Shown here one piece after another: positions 8,773-18,205 of a stretch of DNA of 64,000 nucleotides. Within the stretch, counting starts at the first letter, position 1. Each line of letters starts with the position of its first letter. The position numbers and the translations under genes are program-made. Source of the stretch: Thermomicrobium sp. 4228-Ro (GTDB lineage: Bacteria; Chloroflexota; Chloroflexia; Thermomicrobiales; Thermomicrobiaceae); contig NZ_JAPFQM010000006.1 of assembly GCF_026241205.1 (NCBI RefSeq), forward strand, positions 843,129-907,128, in the 5' to 3' direction. Under the pieces are notes generated by a model, which had not been told where the DNA came from, searched no databases, and worked only from the letters and a program-made list of their open reading frames with translations.

Positions 8773-10151
8773 GTGTTCCGTACCTGGCACGGTGAAGAAC
8801 GGGCACTCGATCCCGGTGCTCTCGATGCGTTCCGTACGGCTCTCCAGGGCGAGGTCCGTACTCCTGGTGATGCGGGCTACGACGAGGCTCGTGCTGTCTG
8901 GAACGGGACGATCGATCGTCACCCGGCGTTGATCGTTTCTGCTCAGACAGTCGAAGACGTGCAGCAGGTCGTGGCGTTCGCTCAGCAGCACGAGATACGA
9001 CTGGCTGTGCGGGGCGGCGGCCACAATTTCGCTGGTCACTCGACGTACGACGGTGGAATCGTGCTCGATCTCTCTCCGATGAGGCAGCTTCAGATCGATC
9101 CCGCTCGGTGCCTGGCGGTGCCCGGCCCTGGCCTTTGCTGGGCGGACCTGGACGCGGCGACGCAGCAGCACGGTCTCGCAGTGACCGGCGGACAGATTTC
9201 GCACACCGGTATCGCTGGATTCACGCTCGGCGGCGGGATGGGGTGGTTGGCACGGCAACTCGGTTTGACGATCGACCATCTCCTCGCCGCTGACATCGTG
9301 ACCGCCGACGGTACGCTCCGGCGCGCAGCACCGGACGCTGACGTCGATCTCTACTGGGCGATCCGCGGTGGCAGTGGGAACTTCGGTGTCGCGACGTCTT
9401 TCACCCACCGGTTGCAGCCGGCCGGGCCGGAAGTCTCCGTCTACCAGTTGGCTTTCCCGATCGAAGCTGCCGCACCAGTCTTCCCGGAAGCCGAGAAGCT
9501 TCTGGAAGCGAGCCCACCGAGTCTGTCGGCAACCTTCGTCTTCCTGACGATACCGGAAGGCGTGCCGGCCGATGCACTGATGCTCGTATCGACGGCATCC
9601 AGCGAGCTGGCCGTGCAGAGTTTCGCACGGTTCCGCAGACTCGGAACTCCTGTCTTCGAGGAGACCGTCCGGGTGCCGTACACTGCGCTGCAACGCATGC
9701 TCGACCAGGTCGCTGCACCGGGGCTCCGTTACTACGGTCGCGGCAACTTCCTCGACACGCTCGATCCGCTCGTCATCGAACCGCTGGCCAGTGCTTACCT
9801 GGAAGCGCCATCGCCACAGAGTCTTGTTCTGTTTGTTCGTCTCGACGGCGCAGTCGCCACAGTTCCACCGGCGGCCATGGCGCTCGCGCATCGCAACCGG
9901 CCCTGGGCGGTGACCGCCCTGGCGATCTGACGTGACCCAGCCACGACGGTGCGAACCGAGCCTGGATCGAACGAGCCTGGGGCGCTTTGCCTGCTCTGCC
10001 GAAGGCCGTCTACGTCAACGAACTCGGTGACGAGGGGAACGAGCGCGTGCGTGCTGCCTACGGCCCGAATTACGAGCGTTTGAGCCAGCTCAAGCGACGG
10101 TACGATCCCAACAACCTCTTCCGCCTCAGTCAAAACATCCTGCCAGCTTGA
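8773..10151 (+). pseudogene. FAD-linked oxidoreductase (berberine-bridge type), decayed
   Basis: The first 385 codons encode an FAD-binding type 4 domain with the flavin-attachment motif VRGGGHNFAGHSTYDGG and LGGGMGWLARQLGL. The frame stops at TGA 9928-9930, where a tryptophan codon is expected. The missing BBE-like C-terminal domain then reads on in another frame to 10151: KAVYVNELGDEGNERVRAAY, then YDPNNLFRLSQNI. Restoring the gene needs the TGA read as TGG and one extra base in the CCC at 9936-9938. Both lesions lie within about 10 bases. The GTG start at 8773 is uncertain; a GGAGG lies over 20 bases upstream. Sequencing error is possible but would need two errors. Confidence 0.75.
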
Positions 10152-10161
10152 CTCACCCGGT

Positions 10162-10191
10162 GCGCCCGGGCATGAGAGGCTGCCCGGGCGC
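10162..10191. terminator. Bidirectional hairpin terminator
   Basis: A perfect 11-base-pair stem (GCGCCCGGGCA, 10162-10172, with its complement at 10181-10191) encloses an 8-base loop. It lies between the convergent FAD-oxidoreductase remnant and the VIT1 gene. There is no U tract, so its strength as an intrinsic terminator is uncertain. Confidence 0.6.
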
Positions 10192-10198
10192 GTGCTGG

Positions 10199-11341
10199 TC
10201 ATCCAGCGAGGGCGATACCGAAGAGTCGTCCGACGCCGAAGGTGATCGCGGCAGCTGCCAGCCCGATCAGCACTTGCCGCAACCCGGAGCGAAGTGCGCT
10301 GCGACCGGTGATGACCGTGATCCCGGCTCCGAGGAGAAACAGGGCCAGCCCGCTCAGCACGACGCTCGCCACTGCTGCCCGTATCCCGCCCCAGGCGATG
10401 TACGGCAGGACGGGGACGATGGCTCCGACCGAGAAGAGCAGGAAGGACGCGATCGCGGCTTCCCATGCCGAACCGCCCAGCTCCTCGGGGTCGATGGCCA
10501 GTTCCTCCCGGACGAGCGTCTCGAGTGCGGGTGCACCCTCGCGGATCAGCCGGTCGGCGAGTTGCCGTGCCGTCTCGGCCGGTACCCCCTTCGCTCGGTA
10601 AATGAGTTCGAGTTCCTCGCGCTCCTCTTCCGGGAATGCGATCAATTCGTCGCGCTCGATCCGGATCTGGTGCTCGAAGAGTTCGCGAGCGCTCTGTACC
10701 GACAACCACTCACCCATCGCCATCGAAAGGGAACCAGCGAGGAGCCCAGCGATCCCGGTGAGCAGGATCGTCCGCGGAGCGAGGTCAGCTCCCGCGACAC
10801 CCATGACCAGGCTCAGATTGGAGACGAGCCCGTCGTTGGCCCCCAACACCGCGGCACGCAGCGCGTTCCCACCGACCGCGCGATGTCTTCCCTCCAGCGC
10901 TGCGAGGGCACTCCCCGGTAGCCCGCTCGGGCGCTCACGCCCGATGAGCTGCAGGATCCGCGCGTGCTGGTGCTCCGTTTGGGGGAGATTCGCACGTGCG
11001 GCCTCGGGCTGCGCATCGTACTTCGCCTGGTCTGCCCACTCGCGTGCCGTGATCGTCGGGATGACCACGGCAGGTCCGAAGCGGCGTGCGACCCACACCA
11101 GTACCCGCGTCCGCCAGCTCGGTCGCGGCTGCGGTACGGAAACGCCGAGTTCCTGGAGCTTCTCCTCCCAAAATCGGGCGTGTTGCTCCTCCATCGCTGC
11201 CAGTCGCTCGAATACCTCGCGCAGTTCCAGTGTGTGCTCGGCTTCGGCGAGTGCCCGGTAGAGCGTCGCGCTGTCGATCTCGTCCTGGAGGTTCGTGCGA
11301 TACCGGACAGCGGCCTCCTGCCTGTCGTTCACTGCGTCCAC
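10199..11341 (-). CDS. Ferritin-like / VIT1 (CCC1) fusion, metal transporter
   Basis: The first 150 residues are a ferritin-like helical domain with metal-binding E-x2-H patterns (LQDEIDSATLYRALAEAE, MEEQHARFWEEKL, TEHQHARILQLI). The rest is a VIT1/CCC1-type domain with five hydrophobic helices (VLGANDGLVSNLSLVMGVAG, GLLAGSLSMAMGEWLSVQSA, FLLFSVGAIVPVLPYIAW). Proteins with this architecture, such as membrane-bound ferritin Mbf, export or sequester iron or manganese; the cytosolic ferritin module supplies the metal. At 380 residues the length is normal. It is transcribed alone, convergent with the upstream remnant. Confidence 0.87.
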   Translation of the reverse strand: MDAVNDRQEAAVRYRTNLQDEIDSATLYRALAEAEHTLELREVFERLAAMEEQHARFWEEKLQELGVSVPQPRPSWRTRVLVWVARRFGPAVVIPTITAREWADQAKYDAQPEAARANLPQTEHQHARILQLIGRERPSGLPGSALAALEGRHRAVGGNALRAAVLGANDGLVSNLSLVMGVAGADLAPRTILLTGIAGLLAGSLSMAMGEWLSVQSARELFEHQIRIERDELIAFPEEEREELELIYRAKGVPAETARQLADRLIREGAPALETLVREELAIDPEELGGSAWEAAIASFLLFSVGAIVPVLPYIAWGGIRAAVASVVLSGLALFLLGAGITVITGRSALRSGLRQVLIGLAAAAITFGVGRLFGIALAG

Positions 11342-11528
11342 CTCCCGCTTGTCGAGACCGTCTCCGCTGATCCTCTCGGTGACGAAAGATCGAATAGCCG
11401 TTCATACTGGCGGCCGGTATGGAGGTTGGCACGGCAGCGGTCTGCGATGAGGTCCCACGGCCGTTCTGGCCACAGCATCGACCGGACCGCTACACTGCGC
11501 AAGGGTGAAAACGCGAAAGGGGTTAGGG

Positions 11529-12275
11529 ATGGAGCTGATCGAGGTGTGGTCGCGAACCAATGGCACTGTGATCAACGCCGCGACGGTCGCTGTCGGCACG
11601 ACGTTCGGTTTGCTGTTGCATGGTCGTTTACCGGAACGCATGCAGCGCATCGCTGTTCAAGGAGTCGGGCTCACGACCGTCTTCATCGCACTCTCGATGG
11701 CGGGAAGTCTCGGTAAAGCGACCGTCGGGCGTCTCGATGGGATCGTGTTGGGGCTCCTGACGCTCGTCGTGGGTGGTCTTCTCGGAGAGTGGTGGCGGGT
11801 CGAGGAAGGGCTCGAGGGAATCGGGAACCGGATCAAGCAGTGGGTCGGCGGCGGGGGGTCGTTCACGGAGGGCTTCGTTGCCGCGAGCCTCCTGTTCTGC
11901 GTCGGACCGATGACGCTCATCGGCTCGCTCAACAACGGTCTGACTGGTGACGCGACGCTCCTCATTATCAAAGCCACGCTCGATGGGCTCTCCAGCGTCG
12001 CGCTCGCCAGTGCCTATGGCATCGGTGTCGGCTTCTCGATCCTGGTGATCCTCGTCTACCAGGGCGGCGTCTCCCTCGCGGCCGGTGCGCTCGCGCAGCT
12101 TCTCCCCGATCCGGCCAGTGATCCCCGTGTGCTCCTCGTAACAGGTGTCGGCGGCCTCATGATGATCGGTATCGCCATCAACCTGCTGGGGATCGGTCGC
12201 GTGCGGGTGGGCTCGTTCCTTCCCGCCTTGCTCCTGGCACCGTTCGTCTCGATGGTCGCTCGCTGGTTCGCTTGA
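11529..12275 (+). CDS. DUF554-family membrane protein
   Basis: The 248-residue protein starts GTVINAATVAVGTTFGLLL and carries about seven hydrophobic helices with the family block LLFCVGPMTLIGSLNNGLTG, followed by KATLDGLSSVALASAYGIGV. This is the DUF554 (YqgA/YdfK) family of bacterial inner-membrane proteins, whose transport role is unknown. I used ATG 11529 after AAAGGGGTTAGGG; a GTG at 11505 would add eight residues. It diverges from the VIT1 gene across a 187-base gap. It has no obvious partner. Confidence 0.8.
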   Translation: MELIEVWSRTNGTVINAATVAVGTTFGLLLHGRLPERMQRIAVQGVGLTTVFIALSMAGSLGKATVGRLDGIVLGLLTLVVGGLLGEWWRVEEGLEGIGNRIKQWVGGGGSFTEGFVAASLLFCVGPMTLIGSLNNGLTGDATLLIIKATLDGLSSVALASAYGIGVGFSILVILVYQGGVSLAAGALAQLLPDPASDPRVLLVTGVGGLMMIGIAINLLGIGRVRVGSFLPALLLAPFVSMVARWFA

Positions 12276-12326
12276 GGTCGATGCCACGTTCCGACAAGCG
12301 ACGGGTCAGGCGCGCCGGAGCCCTCC

Positions 12327-13757
12327 TCACTCGGCGTACACGGTCACGCTTGCCAGCGCCACCCACGGCTCCTCACCGGTTTCGCCCGGTGTAGCCAGCG
12401 AGAGCGTGATCTGGAGCTGCGATGTCGTGAGGATTTGTGGCTTGTCGATGACCCACGCCACCGTCGACCAGTCCCCATGGGGGAACGGACTCACCCCTTC
12501 CCAGAGGGTGATGCCGTTGATGCTGATACGGAGCACGGGTGCGAGTGGGCCCGTATTGCTCATCCCCTCGACGACCAGGACGAGACGCTGGATAGGCTCA
12601 GGCGTGTTCAACCAGATCCGTCCCGAGTTGGCACCGCTCTGGAGCCCGTGGAGGATTCCAGCGTTCGCTGGGAGCATGACGTCGGGGAGTCCGGTCGCTG
12701 GAGCGGTTCCCGCGAGCGCATTCCCCGCGAACGGATACGGTGTCAACGTCGTGAGCAGGTTACCGACACTCGTGACCGGGACCGGTTGACCGACGCGGGC
12801 CATCGGCGGCAGGTTCGCCCACGGGTCCGGCGTCGGTGTGGGAATCGGCGTTGGAGTCGGCGAGGGTGTCGGGGTCGGTGTGACGGTCGGCGTCGGAGTG
12901 ATCGACGGCCAGGGGACCGCTGTCGGAGTCGGCGTTCCGATCTCGATCGCACTCGAAGGGTTCGGCGTGACTGTGGGCCAGACGACATCGGGCTTCGGTG
13001 CCGGTTGTGGCGCAACCACAGGCTGAGGTGTCGGACTCGGCTCCGGCGACGCGATCGGTGTTGCGGTGGGTTCGACGGTCTTCGCCGGTCGTGGTGCGGG
13101 CGTAGGAGTCGCTGTGCTCGCCCGACTGACCGAAAGCGAGGGGAGTCCCGGCCCCTGGGCTGGCGCGGGGAAAGGCGTCGGAGTCGGCGTCGGGCGGCTG
13201 GTGCGCAACGTGAACGCTGGCGCGCTCGTTGTCGCTGGCTGACCTGCTTCGGCACTCGGGCGGTTGCCGCTGAGAGTATCGGCGAGCGCGATTCCGGCCC
13301 ATAGTCCCCCGATCAACGCTACCGTGGTCACCGCGACGACCAGCGGGCGACGCATGATGTCTACCAGTCGCTCCCGCAGAGCGATGCGCAGCGTTCCTGC
13401 TGACGTCGCCCGCTCGCTGGCGGTCGCGAACGGAACCGTCGCGGTGGACGATCTCGATCTCCTGGTGCGCTGCTGATTCTCGTCGGTGCGCTGGGCGGCC
13501 AGAAGCTCGAGGAGCTGCCGGCTCGGATGACCCTCGCCAGCACCCTGCCGGGTATGCAAGTGCGGGCAACAGTCGAACGCACCCATGCAGTACGACGCCT
13601 GCCAGCCCAAGTCGGCGAGTGGCTGCTGGATCATGTTGCAGAAGCGTTGGTCACCGAGCGAGATCGCCTGCGCCTCGGGATCCGACAAGAGACGAAAATA
13701 CGGGCAGGCCGGGCGAGGCTGGAGTCGCCGATCCTCGTGCCAGCGTTCCTCGAGCAT
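12327..13757 (-). CDS. Membrane-anchored protein: Cys motif, Pro/Thr linker, beta-rich domain
   Basis: From ATG 13757 (behind GGGAAGGGA) the protein has four parts. Residues about 15-70 hold a cysteine pattern (CPYFRLLSDPEA, RFCNMIQQP, YCMGAFDCCPH) like a small metal-binding module often seen at the N-terminus of Chloroflexota surface proteins. A transmembrane helix (PLVVAVTTVALIGGLWAGI) follows. Then comes a 150-residue linker of TPTPTP and SPTPTP repeats. The C-terminal 150 residues form a beta-rich module (RIWLNTPEPIQRLVLVVEGM, VLRISINGITLWEGV) resembling a carbohydrate- or surface-binding fold. The function is unknown. A longer start is open upstream but reads as random sequence. Confidence 0.7.
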   Translation of the reverse strand: MLEERWHEDRRLQPRPACPYFRLLSDPEAQAISLGDQRFCNMIQQPLADLGWQASYCMGAFDCCPHLHTRQGAGEGHPSRQLLELLAAQRTDENQQRTRRSRSSTATVPFATASERATSAGTLRIALRERLVDIMRRPLVVAVTTVALIGGLWAGIALADTLSGNRPSAEAGQPATTSAPAFTLRTSRPTPTPTPFPAPAQGPGLPSLSVSRASTATPTPAPRPAKTVEPTATPIASPEPSPTPQPVVAPQPAPKPDVVWPTVTPNPSSAIEIGTPTPTAVPWPSITPTPTVTPTPTPSPTPTPIPTPTPDPWANLPPMARVGQPVPVTSVGNLLTTLTPYPFAGNALAGTAPATGLPDVMLPANAGILHGLQSGANSGRIWLNTPEPIQRLVLVVEGMSNTGPLAPVLRISINGITLWEGVSPFPHGDWSTVAWVIDKPQILTTSQLQITLSLATPGETGEEPWVALASVTVYAE

Positions 13758-13954
13758 GCCTGTCGCTTCCCTTCCCGCTTCCCTCGGCCCGCGGCGCGTT
13801 GCTCCGGTCGTTCTCGTCATCACGTGTAGCCGCGCGGCGACGGTGCGGGAAGGTGACCCGAGTCCTAAAAAGCCACGGGAAGGTTGCAGCGAGGCTGTGC
13901 CCGCGAGTCCTAGTCGACGAACTCGACTCGCACCGATCGTGCTGCATCGAGTGG

Positions 13955-15568
13955 TCAGCCGTACTCGGGTTGGACGCGACCCCAGCCACCCCCGCCTGGT
14001 GTCTCGATCCGGAGACGGTCGCCAGGTCGGACAGTGAGGCGACGTTTCCCGCCGAGGTCGACCTCTTCGAGACCAGCACCGGTGCGCCGGACGAGGATGT
14101 TCCGGCCCAGAGCACCCGGTTGGCCACCCTGGAGTCCCCACGGGGCGAGGCGACGCCGTTCGGTCAGGAGCGTGACCTCTACTTCGGCCAGGAACTCGAT
14201 TTCCCGAATCAGCCCGTCGCCGCCTCGTGCGGCACCCTGGCCACCGGAACCCTCGCGCAATGCGTAGCGAACGATCCGAAAGGGATAGGCGTACTCGAGG
14301 GCTTCGATTGGAGTGTTGCGCGTATTGCTCATGTGGACGTGCACCGCGGAGAGCCCGTCGAGGCCGGGGCGAGCCCCCATCCCCCCGCCCATCGTCTCGT
14401 AGTAGGCGAACGGACGGCCGGTCTCGGGATCGATACCACCGATCGTCAGGTTGTTCATCGTTCCCTGGCTGGCGGCCGGGATCGTGTCCGGGAGCGCCTG
14501 CGCGAGGGCACCGAACAGGACGTCGACGATCCGCTGGGACGTCTCGACGTTCCCGCCAGCCACCGCGCACGGTGGCCGGGCGTTGACGACGGTGCCCGCG
14601 GGGGCGATGACGCGCAGAACACGGAAGACACCGTGGTTCATCGGTGCGTCTTCAGGCATGAGGCAGCGGAGCACGTAGTACGCGGCCGATTTCGTGACAG
14701 TCTCGACCGTATTGATGCTTCCCGGTCGCTGTGCGGTGGTTCCGGTGAAGTCGAAGGTGAGGGTCTCACCGTCGGCTTCAACAGTGACAGTGATCGGAAC
14801 CGGTTCGTCGGATATACCGTCGTCGTCGAGGTAATCGGTGAAGCGGTAGGTGCCTGGCGGAATCGCTCGGATGGCCTGGCGAGCGAGACGTTCGCCGTAG
14901 TCGAGAACAGCCTGGCAGAGTTCGCGGTACCGTACCAACCCGTAGCGAGCGACGAGTTCGAGGACGCGGCGGACGCCGGTACGGTTCGCAGCGAACTGGG
15001 CCATGAGATCGCCGCGACGTTCGTCGGGTGTCCGCACGTTGCGGAGAATCAAGGCCAGAGCCGCCTGATTGAGCTGTCCGCGTTCCCAGAGTTTGATCGG
15101 TGGGATGATGATTCCTTCCTGGAAGAGTTCTGTCGCGATCGGCATCGAGCCCGGGCTGATACCGCCGACATCAGCATGGTGCGCTCGGTTCGCGACGAAG
15201 CCGATGAGTTCGCCTTGCGGTTCTTCACCGAGGAATACCGGACTGACCATCGTGATGTCCGGCAGGTGATTGCCGCCGAGATAGGGGTCGTTCACGACCA
15301 CGACGTCCCCCGGCGCGAAGGGTGCGCACTGTTCCAGGACGACACGCACTGAATCGGGCATCGATCCCAGGTGCGCCGGAATGTGGGCTGCTTGGGCGAT
15401 CAGCCGACCATGCTCGTCGAAGACGGCGCACGAGAAGTCGAGCCGCTCCTTGATGTTCGGCGAGAAGCTGGAACGTTGGAGCGCAGCGCCCATCTCCTCT
15501 GCCACGGCACTCACTGCTGCGCTGAACACGGCGAGCGAGACTGGGTCGATCCGGTCGCGATCCGGCAT
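13955..15568 (-). CDS. hyuB: Hydantoinase B / oxoprolinase beta-type subunit
   Basis: The 537-residue protein matches the HyuB family: DPVSLAVFSAAVSAVAEEMG, ALQRSSFSPNIKERLDFSCA, then GDVVVVNDPYLGGNHLPDIT, SPGSMPIATELFQEGIIIPP and a glycine-rich C-terminus ending RIETPGGGGWG. HyuA and HyuB together perform ATP-dependent opening of hydantoin or 5-oxoproline rings; relatives carboxylate acetone or acetophenone. It starts three bases after the hyuA stop, so the two are translationally coupled and probably form one complex. The true substrate cannot be read from sequence. Confidence 0.93.
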   Translation of the reverse strand: MPDRDRIDPVSLAVFSAAVSAVAEEMGAALQRSSFSPNIKERLDFSCAVFDEHGRLIAQAAHIPAHLGSMPDSVRVVLEQCAPFAPGDVVVVNDPYLGGNHLPDITMVSPVFLGEEPQGELIGFVANRAHHADVGGISPGSMPIATELFQEGIIIPPIKLWERGQLNQAALALILRNVRTPDERRGDLMAQFAANRTGVRRVLELVARYGLVRYRELCQAVLDYGERLARQAIRAIPPGTYRFTDYLDDDGISDEPVPITVTVEADGETLTFDFTGTTAQRPGSINTVETVTKSAAYYVLRCLMPEDAPMNHGVFRVLRVIAPAGTVVNARPPCAVAGGNVETSQRIVDVLFGALAQALPDTIPAASQGTMNNLTIGGIDPETGRPFAYYETMGGGMGARPGLDGLSAVHVHMSNTRNTPIEALEYAYPFRIVRYALREGSGGQGAARGGDGLIREIEFLAEVEVTLLTERRRLAPWGLQGGQPGALGRNILVRRTGAGLEEVDLGGKRRLTVRPGDRLRIETPGGGGWGRVQPEYG

Positions 15569-15571
15569 CTC

Positions 15572-17611
15572 CTACCGTCCTCTCCCGTAGGCCAACTTCA
15601 CGATGTCGTTCGGCTCGCCGTGTCGTTGCAGCACGATCGTTCCGGTCGCATCGACGATGCCACGCCAGTCCGGCGGAATGACGGTCGTCGTATCGTATTG
15701 TGTCACGAGGGCGGGGCCGCTGAGGATCGCTCCAGGCATGAGCTGGGCGCGTTCGAAACGGGGCGTAGCGAGCAGTGACCAGCGGGTACCGTCGCTAAAG
15801 GCGGCATGGCGCATCTCCAGCGGCTCGGGTTCCCAGAGCGTCAAGGCGTCGCGCTGGCTAGCCTCCATCTCGATCGCGGGTGGGAGGGTCACCCGGAGGC
15901 GGATATTGACGATCGTGACAGGAATCGCTGGATCGGCATACCCATATAGTTGCTCGTGTGCCTGGTGAAAGCGCTGCACTGCGTCACTCAGAGAGTCGGT
16001 GAACGGGACAGTGAGCTCGTACGATTGCCCGCTGTACCGGAGGTCGAGCGCGAACTGGAAGGTTGCCTCGGTCAGTACGAGGCCCTCTTCGGCGAGATCG
16101 TGTATGGCTGCAGCAGTGAGGTCGGCAACGACCGTCTCGAGGGTGGGGTGAGTCCTGTTCGCGGGGAGCATGACCGTGCGGACGTAGTCGCGGGTGCTTG
16201 GGGCGGTGAGGAGGCCGAGAGCCGATAGGGTGCCAGGGTGGTGTGGAATGAGTACTATAGGGATATGTAGCTTGGAGGCAAGCGCGCAGGCCACCATCGG
16301 CCCCGCCCCACCGAAGGCAACCAGCCCGTATTCCCGCGGATCTTCACCTCGTTCGACCGAAACCACCCGGATCGCTCGCTCCATGTTGGCTTCGGCAACC
16401 TCGACGATACCGAGTGCCGCTTCCTCCAAGCTCCGTCCTAGCCGCCGCGCCACCCGCCAGATCACCTCGCGGGCTCGCTCCGCGTCCAGTCGCATCGTCC
16501 CCCCGAGAAACGCGTCCGGTAATAGCCAGCCCAGCACCACCGCCGCGTCGGTCACCGTCGGCTCGTCACCACCACGACCGTAGGCCGCCGGCCCCGGATC
16601 CGCCCCCGCCGAGCGTGGGCCGACCCGCAAGGCCCCACCCTCGTCGAACCAGGCGATCGATCCGCCACCTGCCCCGACGGTGTGGATATCCAGCATCGGT
16701 ATCCGAACAGGGAGCTCGCCGATCCGCCCCTCGGTCCGCTCACGGGGTTCCCCGTCGATCAGACAGACGTCGGTCGACGTTCCACCCATATCGAAGCTGA
16801 TGACCCTCCGGAACCCGGCTGCACGTGCGATCGCTCGCGCACCGATGACGCCCGCGGCCGGACCGGAGAGCAACGTCCGCACGGCTTGTCGTGCAGCGAC
16901 CTCGGCGCCGATCGTCCCGCCGTTCGATTGCATGATCCACAACGAGGCACGACCCGGCAGCGTCTCGGCTAGCGTCTTCAGGTACTGCCCCATCACCGGT
17001 GAAACGTACGCGTTCACCACCGTCGTCGACGTCCGCTCGTACTCGCGGTACTCGGGTGAGACCTCGTGCGAGGCCGATACTGCGAATCCCGCCTCGCGCA
17101 AGAGGCTCGCTGCACGACGCTCGTGTTCCGGATTCACGAAGCTGAAGAGAAAAGAAACTGCAACTGACTCGATCCCCGCTGCTCGAAATACCTCGATCGC
17201 CGCCTCCACGTCCTCGTCGTGCAAGGGCACGACGATCTCTCCCTGCGGATCCAGCCGCTCCCGCACCTCCAGTCGCCACTGCCTCGGAACCAGCGGCGGC
17301 TCGCGGACCTGGCGGAGGTCGTAGAGCCGTGGCCGGTTCTGCCGACCGATCTCGAGCACGTCGCGGAAACCCGCCGTCGTCAGCAGCCCAGTTCGCGCAC
17401 CCTTGCGCTCCAGGAACGCATTCGTCGCCACCGTCGTGCCGTGGATCAGCCGCTCGAGCCGATCCCATACGCCGAGTGCGCGCAGCCCGGTCACGATCGC
17501 CTGCGCTGGATCACGCGGTGTGGACGGCTCCTTGTGGATGCGCACGCCCTCGCCATCGATCACCACGAAATCGGTGAACGTGCCACCAGTGTCGACCCCG
17601 ACACGAACCAT
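15572..17611 (-). CDS. hyuA: Hydantoinase A / oxoprolinase alpha-type subunit (ATPase)
   Basis: The ATPase fold opens with RVGVDTGGTFTDFVVIDGEG, the phosphate-binding loop of the ASKHA-like HyuA family. Further family blocks are FAPIHGTT-like RLIHGTTVATNAFLERKGA, SNGGTIGAEVAARQAVRTL, SGPAAGVIGA and SFDMGGTSTDVCLIDGEP. It supplies ATP hydrolysis and part of the ring-opening site, working with HyuB. I chose ATG 17611, which begins the conserved domain, rather than an ATG 18 codons earlier. The first gene of a two-gene operon, it follows an operator-like palindrome at 17644-17686. The substrate is unknown. Confidence 0.93.
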   Translation of the reverse strand: MVRVGVDTGGTFTDFVVIDGEGVRIHKEPSTPRDPAQAIVTGLRALGVWDRLERLIHGTTVATNAFLERKGARTGLLTTAGFRDVLEIGRQNRPRLYDLRQVREPPLVPRQWRLEVRERLDPQGEIVVPLHDEDVEAAIEVFRAAGIESVAVSFLFSFVNPEHERRAASLLREAGFAVSASHEVSPEYREYERTSTTVVNAYVSPVMGQYLKTLAETLPGRASLWIMQSNGGTIGAEVAARQAVRTLLSGPAAGVIGARAIARAAGFRRVISFDMGGTSTDVCLIDGEPRERTEGRIGELPVRIPMLDIHTVGAGGGSIAWFDEGGALRVGPRSAGADPGPAAYGRGGDEPTVTDAAVVLGWLLPDAFLGGTMRLDAERAREVIWRVARRLGRSLEEAALGIVEVAEANMERAIRVVSVERGEDPREYGLVAFGGAGPMVACALASKLHIPIVLIPHHPGTLSALGLLTAPSTRDYVRTVMLPANRTHPTLETVVADLTAAAIHDLAEEGLVLTEATFQFALDLRYSGQSYELTVPFTDSLSDAVQRFHQAHEQLYGYADPAIPVTIVNIRLRVTLPPAIEMEASQRDALTLWEPEPLEMRHAAFSDGTRWSLLATPRFERAQLMPGAILSGPALVTQYDTTTVIPPDWRGIVDATGTIVLQRHGEPNDIVKLAYGRGR

Positions 17612-17643
17612 GCCCGCTCCCTCGCTGTGACGACATACTCCCC

Positions 17644-17686
17644 AGACCCTGACCCACGGTAGCATAGCTGGCTATGGTACGGGTCT
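17644..17686 (-). promoter_or_regulatory. Nested inverted repeat upstream of hyuA, operator candidate
   Basis: The near-perfect palindrome TAGCATAGCTGGCTATGGTA (17660-17679; 8 of 9 arm positions pair) is flanked by outer arms AGACCC (17644-17649) and GGGTCT (17681-17686). It lies 33-75 bases before the hyuA start, where a regulator of the hyuA-hyuB operon would bind. The minus strand also reads TATGCT here, a possible -10 box. No regulator gene is adjacent. Confidence 0.45.
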
Positions 17687-17689
17687 GCC

Positions 17690-18205
17690 GCAATCGTGCA
17701 CGATATCTATCCGCAGGAACCCTGCTCCCTCGCATCGGTAGCGCACGAGCTGCCCCCAGCAGGACTGTCCTTCGATGGCGCGTCCCGGATCCGTCGATGC
17801 TACTACGTGAGAATGTGCGATCCCCATCTGGAGTGCTGCGAGGAAAACGAATTCGAGCGCGCTTCTCCGCACCGTACGGCGCAGAGAAGCAGGGAACAAC
17901 GACACAACTGCCTGTTTGCCCCAGGATACGCGCGATACCTGGCGAAGATATCGTTCGTTCTCGGATGCTACGGTCCAAAACCGATTCGGAATGGTAGGAC
18001 CGAATACCAGTAAAGGCAGTACGGCTAACCTGCCAACCGGCTGACAAGGTTCAGAGGCCTGCGTTGCTTGCCGACCTGACCGGCTGCACGACTCGCTCGT
18101 CGTCCAGCGAGCGGGGAAAGCGATCTACCCGGGAAACCGGGATCACGATCGCTTCCACGCTGCCGGGAATGCCGGCGCTGGCAACCACTGCTCGTTCACC
18201 GTTCT
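17690..18205. other. Intergenic region without a recognisable gene
   Basis: About 515 bases between hyuA and a lipoprotein gene, both on the minus strand. It is less GC-rich than the surroundings. Short open frames exist in several phases but none has a convincing ribosome site, codon bias or domain. I see only short imperfect inverted repeats. It may hold the hyuA promoter and the 3' untranslated part of the lipoprotein gene. Confidence 0.5.

Noticed and set aside
9928-9930. TGA in the FAD oxidoreductase as selenocysteine
   Set aside because: A frameshift lies immediately after it, the position fits tryptophan, and no SECIS-like hairpin is obvious.
12327-14570. A 747-codon frame as one gene
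   Set aside because: Only the part from ATG 13757 has a signal helix, linker and domain. The upstream part reads as R/S/P-rich noise and overlaps hyuB.
13619-15352. Long plus-strand frame opposite hyuB
   Set aside because: It lies antisense to a well-conserved gene and has no recognisable domain.
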